A stretch of DNA of 64,000 nucleotides. Origin: CAYREX01 sp964423505. Lineage in GTDB: Bacteria > Fermentibacterota > Fermentibacteria > Fermentibacterales > JCC-6. The stretch covers positions 301,583 through 365,582 of the forward strand of contig CAYREX010000001.1 of assembly GCA_964423505.1 (NCBI GenBank). Reading direction: 5' to 3'. The position numbers were made by a program, and so were the translations under genes. Under the pieces are notes generated by a model. That model was not told where the DNA came from, did no database searches, and saw nothing but the letters and a program-made list of their open reading frames with translations. Below are positions 32,238 through 39,312 of this stretch, piece after piece (the stretch's first letter is position 1; the number at the start of each line of letters is the position of its first letter).

Positions 32238-33101
32238 CTAGAACTCCGCCTTGATGGAGCCCCAGGTGCCCTGCTCGAGGGCGGTGAAGTTGTACTCGAA
32301 CTCGGAGATGTAGTAGGAGCCGCCGCTCTCGTAGCTCCAGAAGAAGGAGTCGCGGTCCTCGCAGTAGGCGAGACCCAGGGAGGAGGCCACGGATACGCCC
32401 GTGGCCGCGGTGCCCTGGAAGTCGAGGCCGCTACCGGTGTACTCGTAGAAGTAGAAGGTGGGATCGTAGTAGCAGGTGTAGAAGAGCCAGGTGTCGCCGT
32501 CGACCCAGAAGAGGCCGACGCCGCTTATCTGCCCGGAGGCCTCCGGTACGGCCCAGTCCTGGCTGGCGCCGGTGTCGTCTATCCTGTACAGGCGCGTATT
32601 GCTGCCGGAGGTGTAGCTCTCCCAGAGCATGCCGGTGTCCTCGTTGTAGGCCATACCCCTGCCGCTCTGGCCGGCCGGGTTGGCGAAGGGGATGCTCCAG
32701 GAGCTGGTGCCCGGGTCGTAGAGGTGCATAGAGCCGTCGGACCAGGCGTTGAGGTACCAGTCGTAGGTCGGCGGCCATGTGTGGGCGGCGGCGAAGTTGA
32801 ACATGCTTCCGCCGTAGTTGATGTCGAAGTCCCAGATGCTTCCGCCTGTCACTCCGTCCACGCCCCAGACCTTGTCCCCGGTGTTGTCCACCAGGGCCAC
32901 CTGGTCGGTGCCGGCCTGGACGTCCAGGCCGAGGATGTGCGCTGCCGAGGGCACCGTGATTGTGCCGACGAGGGTCAGGGTGATGTTGTCGGTCCCTACG
33001 GGCGGCTCGCCGCTGGGTATGCTGCTGTCAGCGCCGTGGTCGTTCACCCAGGCGAAGGCGGCGGCTGCGGCGACGAGGAGGATAACCGTGAGTGCTCGCA
33101 T
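32238..33101 (-). CDS. Secreted protein of the TWGxIK-tail family (paralogue 3)
   Basis: 287 residues from ATG 33101; signal peptide MRALTVILLVAAAAAFAW. The organisation is as in paralogue 2: ITLTLVGTITVP, ILGLDVQAG, AAAHTWPPTYDWY, FANPAGQSGRGMAY, FYFYEYTGSGL, and the tail ALEQGTWGSIKAEF. An upstream in-frame ATG at 33179 would put 26 polar residues before the signal and is unlikely. High Trp/Tyr/Gly content and no Cys pairs or catalytic residues suggest a binding or structural surface protein. Confidence 0.75.
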   Translation of the reverse strand: MRALTVILLVAAAAAFAWVNDHGADSSIPSGEPPVGTDNITLTLVGTITVPSAAHILGLDVQAGTDQVALVDNTGDKVWGVDGVTGGSIWDFDINYGGSMFNFAAAHTWPPTYDWYLNAWSDGSMHLYDPGTSSWSIPFANPAGQSGRGMAYNEDTGMLWESYTSGSNTRLYRIDDTGASQDWAVPEASGQISGVGLFWVDGDTWLFYTCYYDPTFYFYEYTGSGLDFQGTAATGVSVASSLGLAYCEDRDSFFWSYESGGSYYISEFEYNFTALEQGTWGSIKAEF

Positions 33102-33226
33102 GAAGGCTCCCTTCGATTCTATGGGAGCCTTCCCCGTCCGGCGATGTCCGGTCGAGCGATGACCCCCGTTGTCGCTCATTCATACGTTATCAAAGCTGCG
33201 ATAGAAGTGCAAGTGCCCCGGAGAGC

Positions 33227-33676
33227 CTAGACGGGGCGCGGCCCTCTGCACCTGCTCCTTCGGAAGAACTCCCTGAGAAGACGGGAGGACTCCTCCGCGA
33301 GACAGCCGCCCGAGACCCGGGGGTAGTGGTTCAGCAACGGCATCTCCAGTACGTCGGTGACGGAGCCGAAGGCGCCGAAGCGGATGTCCCACGCCCCGTA
33401 GACCAGCCTGCTCACCCTGGAGAGCACCACCAGCCCCGCGCACATTAGGCAGGGCTCGAGGGTGGTGTAGAGGGTGGAGCCGGCCAGCCTCCAGTCGGCG
33501 GCCGCCGAGGCGGCCGCATCCATGACCAGGTGCTCGGCGTGGGCCGAGGCTCTGCCCGCCCCGGTGGTACCGTTCCGGGCGGAGAAGACCCTGCCGCGCC
33601 GGTCCACCAGCACCGCGCCGACCGGCACCTCGCCCGCATCCGCGGCCTCCTCCGCCATGCGGAGGGCCAACCGCAT
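33227..33676 (-). CDS. tadA: tRNA-specific adenosine deaminase
   Basis: 149 residues of the cytidine-deaminase fold. Zinc ligands are His46 and catalytic Glu48 (HAE) and Cys76/Cys79 (EPCLMC). The C-terminal helix (LLREFFRRSRCRG) resembles TadA. It converts A34 to inosine in tRNA-Arg(ACG), needed to decode CGN codons. A few residues usual at the N-terminus may be coded upstream of this ATG. It is the last gene in an operon with an M24 peptidase and a nitroreductase, 29 bases after the peptidase. Confidence 0.88.
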   Translation of the reverse strand: MRLALRMAEEAADAGEVPVGAVLVDRRGRVFSARNGTTGAGRASAHAEHLVMDAAASAAADWRLAGSTLYTTLEPCLMCAGLVVLSRVSRLVYGAWDIRFGAFGSVTDVLEMPLLNHYPRVSGGCLAEESSRLLREFFRRSRCRGPRPV

Positions 33677-33705
33677 CAGCTCCAGGTCCTCGTGGGAGAA
33701 GCCGG

Positions 33706-34962
33706 CTATCCGCGGGCCTCCCGCATGGCGGCCTCCACCTCGTCCGGCGCCTTCGGTATGTCCGGCGAGAGCACGATGTTGCCGTCCGAGCCGATCATGA
33801 CGTCGTCCTCAATCCTTATCCCCACGCCCTCCTCGGCCGAGTAGAACCCGGGCTCGACGGTGAGGACCATCCCGGGCGCCAGCTCGACGTCCGGCAGGTT
33901 CTCGTCATGGGTATCAAGGCCTATGTGGTGGCCGATGTTGTGGTAGAAGAACCGCTCGAGCTCGTCCCTCGAGTCTATGATGCCCCGTCCGGCCATGATG
34001 TCGGCGTAGGCCTCCTTCACCTCCCTGTCCCACGTGGAGTGCAGGACGCCCGGCCTGAGCAGTCGTATTGCCTCCTCCTGGGCCTCTATGACCATCTCCA
34101 CCAGCTCCCGCTGCCTGGGGGTGTACGTACCTCCCACCGGGAGGGTCCTGCTTATGTCGGAGCTGTAGTGGCTCCAGGAGGCGCCGAAGTCCAGCAGCAC
34201 CATGGTGCCCTCCTCCAGCTCGCTGTCCTTCGCGGAGTAATGGAGGCAGGTGGCCCTTCCGCCACCGGCGACGATGGCCGGGAAGGCGGGGGCGCTCTCC
34301 CCGGCCAGGGCCATCTCGTAGAGCATCTCGGCCTCGAACTCGTACTCCATCATGCCCGGTCTGAGGGCGGCCATGGCCCTTCGGAGGGCCCTGCCGGAGA
34401 GGTCGATGGCCCGGCGGATCATCGCTATCTCCCCCTCGTCCTTGACCATCCGCATGGGGAACAGCAGCTCGGAGAGCCGCCGGACCCGGATGTGGGGGAA
34501 CCTCCCGGAGAGCTCCGCCGCGAGGGTCTGCCTGGTCCCGGGCGTCCCCCTGACGCCTGAGAGGGGGAAGTCAACCCAGACGCTGGAGACTCCCTTCCGC
34601 ACCAGCATCCTGTCTATCCAGCCTCGGACCGACCCGCTCTCGCGGACGTCCTCCACGCCGCTGACCTCCGAGGCCTCCTCCCTCGTAAGCACGGTACCGT
34701 ACCACTTGGCGTGGGTCTCGTCGTAGGGGGGTATGAAGAGGGTCTCGCTCACCTCCCCGCCCGCGGTCCTCTGGAGGGTGAGCCAGACCCCCTGCTGGTC
34801 GATACCGGTAAGGTAGACGAGGTCCATGTTGGGGACGTAGTCGTGGACGGCGTCGGCGCTGGCCGCCTTGGGGGAGGACGGCGGCACGATTGCCAGAAAG
34901 CTCCCGTCCATGTCCCGAACGAGCCTGCGGCGGCGTCCGGCGTATAGCTCTGATTCGAACAT
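33706..34962 (-). CDS. Xaa-Pro aminopeptidase-like M24B metallopeptidase
   Basis: 418 residues. An N-terminal creatinase-like domain (YLTGIDQQGVWLTL) is followed by a pita-bread catalytic domain. Metal ligands can be seen in LLDFGASWSHYSSD (two Asp), GHHIGLDTHD (His), TVEPGFYS (Glu) and IRIEDDVM (Glu). It removes N-terminal residues preceding proline, probably in the cytoplasm. The start ATG directly abuts the nitroreductase stop, so the two are coupled. Confidence 0.88.
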   Translation of the reverse strand: MFESELYAGRRRRLVRDMDGSFLAIVPPSSPKAASADAVHDYVPNMDLVYLTGIDQQGVWLTLQRTAGGEVSETLFIPPYDETHAKWYGTVLTREEASEVSGVEDVRESGSVRGWIDRMLVRKGVSSVWVDFPLSGVRGTPGTRQTLAAELSGRFPHIRVRRLSELLFPMRMVKDEGEIAMIRRAIDLSGRALRRAMAALRPGMMEYEFEAEMLYEMALAGESAPAFPAIVAGGGRATCLHYSAKDSELEEGTMVLLDFGASWSHYSSDISRTLPVGGTYTPRQRELVEMVIEAQEEAIRLLRPGVLHSTWDREVKEAYADIMAGRGIIDSRDELERFFYHNIGHHIGLDTHDENLPDVELAPGMVLTVEPGFYSAEEGVGIRIEDDVMIGSDGNIVLSPDIPKAPDEVEAAMREARG

Positions 34963-35547
34963 TCAGTCCTCCAGTCCCTCCGGTCCCGTGACCAGCTCCG
35001 AAAGGGACAGCTTGGGCACGTGGTGGACGCCCTGCCGGTCCCTCCAGTACTCGATGCCGCCAGTCGCTCTCTCCAGCACCACGCGCTCGGCCGGCTCCCC
35101 CAGTGCCACCACCAGGATCGGCTCCAGGCCCTCCTGGGGCTCCAGCAGGTCGGTGACGCCGGCCCGGTCGAAGCTCATTATCATGCATGCACCCAGGCCG
35201 AGCTCCCTTGCGGCCAGGACCATGTATCCGGCCGCGATGCCGGCGTCCACCGGGGTGTAGCGCTTCCCGACGGTGGGGACCATCAGCGTGACGTAGGCTG
35301 CAGGACGCTCGCCGGGGCCGGGGCCCGGCCAGTCCTCCAGATAGCCTGCCCACCGGAGGTGGGGGAACATCCGCGAGCAGCGCTCCCGGTCCCTGACGGG
35401 GGCGAACCGGAGCCTCTGCAGGTTGGCGGCGCAGGGAGCCAGGCGGGCGGCCTCGAGGACGGCGCGCAGCTCTTCCGCGTCGACCCGCCTGTCCTCGACG
35501 AAGCGTCTCACGGACCGCGTCTCTCTCGCCAGCCGGTCAAGCTCCAT
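34963..35547 (-). CDS. Nitroreductase-family flavoprotein
   Basis: 194 residues from ATG 35547 with GGAGGGAG upstream. The N-terminal RSVRRFVEDRRVDAEELRAVLEAARLAPCA is the FMN-phosphate-binding Arg/Ser motif of the family. AAYMVLAARELGLG-like sequence and VVALGEPAE follow. Substrates are not predictable from sequence; many such proteins reduce quinones, nitroaromatics or take part in cofactor processing. It is first gene of the operon with the M24 peptidase and TadA. Confidence 0.82.
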   Translation of the reverse strand: MELDRLARETRSVRRFVEDRRVDAEELRAVLEAARLAPCAANLQRLRFAPVRDRERCSRMFPHLRWAGYLEDWPGPGPGERPAAYVTLMVPTVGKRYTPVDAGIAAGYMVLAARELGLGACMIMSFDRAGVTDLLEPQEGLEPILVVALGEPAERVVLERATGGIEYWRDRQGVHHVPKLSLSELVTGPEGLED

Positions 35548-35586
35548 GAATCTCCCTCCGATCGACCTTCCGAAACCCAAGTATAC

Positions 35587-35616
35587 AAAACGGGGAAGGA
35601 CCGCAGCCCTTCCCCG
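35587..35616 (-). terminator. Rho-independent terminator after the Hsp20 gene
   Basis: Read leftward, CGGGGAAGG pairs with CCTTCCCCG around a GCTGCGGT loop, followed by TTTTG. Nine-base stem plus T-run, 22 bases after the stop. Confidence 0.8.
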
Positions 35617-35637
35617 CATCCCGCCTCGGGACGTGCT

Positions 35638-36078
35638 TCAGCCCTCTATCTCGATCTTCCTGTGGAGGGCCTTCTCCTCCTTGGGCAGGGTGATGGTCAG
35701 CACGCCGTTGTCGTAGGATGCCTTGGCGTTCTCCGCCTTGACATCCACCGGCAGCGTGAAGGAGCGGTTGAAGCTGCCGTAGCGGACCTCCCGGCGGTGC
35801 CAGGTCTTCCCCTTCTCCTCGGTCTCGCACTTCTTCTCTCCGTTGATGGAGAGCACCCCGTTCGCCACGTCTATGTTGATGTCGTCGCGGGTCATGCCGG
35901 GGAGCTCGGTGCGGACCTCGAGGGTATCGGCGGTCTCGCTGATGTCCACCGAGGGGGCCCACTCCCTCTCCTCGCCCCAGATGCTGTCCATCTCCGGCAC
36001 TATGTTGCGGAGAACGAGCTCCATCGGGGAGAGGTAGCGCCCCCTTCTGACCATCTTGGTGTCGTCGGTGTTCCTCAT
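35638..36078 (-). CDS. Small heat-shock protein, Hsp20/alpha-crystallin family
   Basis: 146 residues. The alpha-crystallin domain spans ~40-140: PSVDISETADTLEVRTELPGM, then DINIDVANGVLSINGEK, RYGSFNRSFTLP and the conserved ASYDNGVLTITLPK. The C-terminal KIEIEG contains the IxI motif used for oligomer assembly. It is an ATP-independent holdase. A single-gene unit with its own terminator; no CIRCE element is seen upstream, but a sigma-54-like site lies ~85 bases ahead of the start. Confidence 0.92.
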   Translation of the reverse strand: MRNTDDTKMVRRGRYLSPMELVLRNIVPEMDSIWGEEREWAPSVDISETADTLEVRTELPGMTRDDINIDVANGVLSINGEKKCETEEKGKTWHRREVRYGSFNRSFTLPVDVKAENAKASYDNGVLTITLPKEEKALHRKIEIEG

Positions 36079-36163
36079 GTCTATCCTCCCTTCTCTCTCC
36101 CGGTCCCGGCGAATCCGGTTCCGGCTTCAGGCTGTGACTCCCGTCGCACCCTGCGAACAGTGG

Positions 36164-36179
36164 AGCAATACGCTTTCCA
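36164..36179 (-). promoter_or_regulatory. Sigma-54-like -24/-12 element upstream of Hsp20
   Basis: Leftward TGGAAAGCGTATTGCT: GG and GC are exactly ten bases apart, as in TGGCACG-N4-TTGCW, with three mismatches outside the invariant bases. It is the only such site noticed; no sigma-54 activator is encoded nearby. Confidence 0.3.
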
Positions 36180-36222
36180 CTCCGGGAGGTGCCCCGGGAA
36201 GGGCGGAATGTCCATGGAAAGG

Positions 36223-36253
36223 GCCCGGGAGGGGGCTCTCTCCCCTCCCGGGC
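36223..36253 (-). terminator. Terminator after the TldD/TldE genes
   Basis: A 12-base perfect stem (GCCCGGGAGGGG / CCCCTCCCGGGC) with a seven-base loop, followed leftward by CCTTTCC, 38 bases past the stop. Confidence 0.7.
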
Positions 36254-36291
36254 AAATGCGGTTGGATTACCTGCGCGTCATCATGACGCGG

Positions 36292-37605
36292 TCAGTCCCT
36301 GGCGCTTACGCTCACGTCGTCCAGGAGGACCGCGGGATACATGTCCCCGGTGATGGCCTGGTGGAGCCTGTCCTCCACCGCCGAGACCCTGGAGAGGACG
36401 TCCCAGGCGTTGCCGGCGACCATCCCGTCGCGCACGCGGCCCTTTATCTCTCCACCCTCGACGTAGAAGCCGGGGTTCAGGCCGATGGAGAAGTCGCCGT
36501 TGAGGATGTTGCCCGAATGGGCGCCGAGGACGCCGAACACGATGACGCCTCTCTCCATGGAGCGGACCATCTCGTCGAAGCTCTTCCCGCCGGTCTTCAG
36601 CCTTCGGTTGAACAGCTTGGGCGCAGGGAGCTGCGCTATGGTCTCGCCGCCCCACATGCTCTCGCGGTAGCCGCACCCGGTTGGCTCGATACCCAGCTTG
36701 TCGGCGTAGTCCAGGTTCACGATGAAGCCGTTGAAGACGCCGTCCTCGATGATGTCGTGCCTCTTCGTGGGGACGCCCTCGTCGTCCGCATGCCTGGTCT
36801 CGACGTCGTTCGGGTCGGACGGGTCATCGTAGAATCCGAACCTCTCGGACACGACCTTCTCGCCTACCCTCTCCAGAAGGGGCGAGACGCCGTCGTAGGC
36901 GGATTTGCCCGAGGCGGCCATGCTGACCCTCCAGATGAGCGTGTACATGGAGTCGGGCATGAACATGACCTTCATCCTGCCGGTGGGCACGTCCACCTCG
37001 GGGAGACCCGTCCTGTAGAGGGAGACGAGCTCCTCGAGCTCGGTGTCGGGAAGGTGAGCCGGCTTCGAGCTCATGAAGAGCTTGTGGACCCTTGTCTCGG
37101 TGTTCGGGAAGAGTAGCGACCCGTAGATGACCATGTAGGAGGCGTTCTGTCTCACCGATGCGCCGGAGGTGTTCACCAGCTCCATCTCGCTGGTGCCGAA
37201 CCCGGCCTGGACGTCACGCTGTCCCTCCGCCTTGCCCTCCAGCCTCTTCAGTACGCTGTCGCAGTATCCGTGCAGGTCGTCGAAGCCCATGTCCCTTATG
37301 GCGGGATTCAGGGGGGGCGTCTCCGGGAGCTTCGAGCCGCCGGGAAAGGTGAAGCCTGCGGTGACCTCGCCCTTCAGGGACTCCAGGGCGCCGGCCACCA
37401 CCGCCTCCCTGTCCAGGAGGTTCTTCGTGTAGGCGGTGCCTATCTTTCCGTCCCTGATTATCCTGAGGGCGTACCCGCTCTGGATGGTCGCCTCCACGTC
37501 GGTGGTGCGGCCGTTCCTCATCTGCAGGTTGCCGCCCTTCCGCCTGAGGTGGTAGACCTCGGCCTGGTCGGCCCTCCTCGCCGCTTCCTTCAGAAGCCTC
37601 TCCAT
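36292..37605 (-). CDS. TldE/PmbA-family protein
   Basis: 437 residues. PmbA pattern: an N-terminal QMRNGRTTDVEATIQSGYALRI (strand-rich domain), RHADDEGVPTKR, NGFIVNLDYADKLG, GNAW near the end. TldE lacks the metal motif and pairs with TldD to form a protease that trims peptides or degrades unfolded small proteins, including modified microcins. The ATG at 37605 overlaps the TldD stop; a GTG nine bases earlier is possible. No peptide natural-product genes are seen nearby, so a housekeeping role is likelier. Confidence 0.85.
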   Translation of the reverse strand: MERLLKEAARRADQAEVYHLRRKGGNLQMRNGRTTDVEATIQSGYALRIIRDGKIGTAYTKNLLDREAVVAGALESLKGEVTAGFTFPGGSKLPETPPLNPAIRDMGFDDLHGYCDSVLKRLEGKAEGQRDVQAGFGTSEMELVNTSGASVRQNASYMVIYGSLLFPNTETRVHKLFMSSKPAHLPDTELEELVSLYRTGLPEVDVPTGRMKVMFMPDSMYTLIWRVSMAASGKSAYDGVSPLLERVGEKVVSERFGFYDDPSDPNDVETRHADDEGVPTKRHDIIEDGVFNGFIVNLDYADKLGIEPTGCGYRESMWGGETIAQLPAPKLFNRRLKTGGKSFDEMVRSMERGVIVFGVLGAHSGNILNGDFSIGLNPGFYVEGGEIKGRVRDGMVAGNAWDVLSRVSAVEDRLHQAITGDMYPAVLLDDVSVSARD

Positions 37606-37606
37606 G

Positions 37607-38971
37607 CTACACACCCCCCACGACCATGTCCCTGATGAGGACGTGAGGCCCTCCCAGGGCGGACTTGATGTTTATCTGACCCTTGCCGCAGCCTCCCCTC
37701 TCGGAGAGCTGGAGGTCGTCTCCGACGGCCTCGATGCTCCGGAGCGTCGAGAAGAGGTTGCCCATGATGTTGATGTCCCGGACCATGGGCCCCAGCTTTC
37801 CGTCCTTCACGACGAAGCCGTACTGGGCGCCGAACGTGAAGTTCTCGCCGGAGGTCTGACCGCCCTTGCCGTCCACCAGGTAGAGCCCGTCCCCGAGCTC
37901 GCCCAGAAGCTGGTCGAAGCTCTTGTCTCCCGGAGCGATGAAGATGGTCCCCATGCGCACGATTGGTCCGTAGCGCATGTCCTCGGCCACCGAGTGGCCG
38001 CTGACCGGCTCGCCGAAGGCGGCGGCAGTCCTCCTGGAGTGGAGCCTTCCGGTTAGCACGCCTGCGTCCATGAGCATGACCGGACGCACCTCCACGCCCT
38101 CGTCGTCGTAACGGTAGTAGCCTATCTGGTTCGGTATGGTGGAGTCGGCCACGATAGTCACCTGCGGAGAGCCCAGCTCGGCGCCGAGGGACATCTTCTC
38201 CCGCAGGGTCGGGTTGTCCTCGATTATGTCCGCCTCGCTGAAGTGGCCGAAGGCCTCGTGGGTGAAGACGCCCGCCAGGAGGGGGCTGAGAATCACGTCG
38301 TAGGTCCCGCCCTTCACCGGGTCCGCGTCCAGCAGCGAGGCGGCTATCCCGGCTCGCTCCTCGAACTCTCCGTCCCTCTCCCGGAGCCTGTCGAAGCCGT
38401 CGGCCCCGCCTATGGCTATCCTGATGTTCTGCACCAGGTCGCCCCTCTTGGCCACGGCCTCTCCGCCGATGTTCACCGTTACGATGCCCTCGGAGACCGC
38501 CGACCCCTCGGAGCTGACGTAGTGCTTGTCCCTGGCCACCTCGCGGTAGGCGATGTTCGTGGTGGCTATCTCGTCTACCCCGAGCATCGCCTCGTTGTAG
38601 CGCTTCGTGAGGGCGATCTTCTCGTCTATGCCTATCTCCGCCGGGTCGCCTGCGAGCTCCGGCCTCACCTCCGCCTCCACGGCGGGGACCTCCGCCAGGG
38701 AGCTGGTCTTCCCGCCGGTTCCGACGATGGCGTCCGCTCCCTGAGATGCCAGCTCTATGGCCCTGGGTACGTCCTCCTCCCTTGTGACGGTGGCGGTTGA
38801 GAAGCCGCCGGAACGCATCACCCTCACAACGTAGCCGTCCGTGGTGTTCGTACCCACCGTCCGGATCTCGTGGCCGGCGAACGCCACGCTGCTCTCCCTC
38901 TTCACCTCGTACCTTACGTCCACGAAGTCGGCTTCTACGCCTTCTATCATAGACCTGAGCCTGTCAAGCAT
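37607..38971 (-). CDS. tldD: TldD-family zinc metalloprotease
   Basis: 454 residues. The active-site variant HEAFGH (HExxxH) near residue 240 is in THEAFGHFSEADII, with a downstream Cys-containing metal-binding segment (SERGGCGKGQ) near residue 430. The subunit is the catalytic half of the TldD/TldE heterodimer. The pair forms a two-gene operon reading leftward with overlapping ends. ATG start 36 bases from the REP-like side; a 340-base non-coding stretch lies upstream. Confidence 0.88.
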   Translation of the reverse strand: MLDRLRSMIEGVEADFVDVRYEVKRESSVAFAGHEIRTVGTNTTDGYVVRVMRSGGFSTATVTREEDVPRAIELASQGADAIVGTGGKTSSLAEVPAVEAEVRPELAGDPAEIGIDEKIALTKRYNEAMLGVDEIATTNIAYREVARDKHYVSSEGSAVSEGIVTVNIGGEAVAKRGDLVQNIRIAIGGADGFDRLRERDGEFEERAGIAASLLDADPVKGGTYDVILSPLLAGVFTHEAFGHFSEADIIEDNPTLREKMSLGAELGSPQVTIVADSTIPNQIGYYRYDDEGVEVRPVMLMDAGVLTGRLHSRRTAAAFGEPVSGHSVAEDMRYGPIVRMGTIFIAPGDKSFDQLLGELGDGLYLVDGKGGQTSGENFTFGAQYGFVVKDGKLGPMVRDINIMGNLFSTLRSIEAVGDDLQLSERGGCGKGQINIKSALGGPHVLIRDMVVGGV

Positions 38972-39312
38972 GCCTGCTCCTTCCTGGATGGCCTCCCGCG
39001 GCCGCGCTCATGCTTCGCTAGTATACGACCTCTCCCGCCATCGCGGTAATCACCAAGGGGGGCGACCGAGGGGGTCGGGCCAAGATAACTAAGATTGATG
39101 TCCCGAAAGAGCCATTTCCTCAAAAGTAACATGACAGCTTTCTTAGTTATCTTGGCCCGACCCCGGCGGCGGCTCCGGGGGGCAGGGTTGACCGGAACCG
39201 CATGGCGGGTTTAGTGCTATGCTGTCTGAAGATGAATGAGGAGAGGAACAGGAGCGGCCGCCCGACCCTGCGCAGCGTCGGCGCGCCCGAGTCCATGCTG
39301 AACGGAGCCACG
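38972..39312. other. Intergenic region around the REP-like element
   Basis: 340 bases between the divergent TldD and protease genes. Besides the inverted-repeat element it has AT-rich promoter-like sequence near 39215-39225 (TAGTGCTATGCT) that could serve the protease gene about 90 bases downstream. Confidence 0.4.
39071..39164. mobile_element. REP/MITE-like inverted-repeat element
   Basis: Two perfect 23-base inverted repeats at 39071-39093 and 39142-39164, beginning GGGGTCGGGCC and ending in ATAACTAAG, enclose 48 bases. The inside is AT-richer than the surroundings. Termini of the GGGGTCGGG type flank REP-associated (Y1/TnpA-REP) transposons in many bacteria, so this is probably a non-autonomous derivative. 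No target duplication is evident. The palindrome would also fold into a long RNA hairpin. Confidence 0.6.

Noticed and set aside
35638..36290. CIRCE heat-shock operator before Hsp20
   Set aside because: No TTAGCACTC-N9-GAGTGCTAA match was found upstream of the gene.
36292..38971. Microcin/peptide natural-product cluster around TldD/TldE
   Set aside because: No precursor peptide, modification enzyme or exporter is present nearby; the pair is widespread as housekeeping genes.
39060..39170. CRISPR-like repeat
   Set aside because: Only one pair of inverted, not direct, repeats is present; no regularly spaced repeats were seen anywhere in the window.
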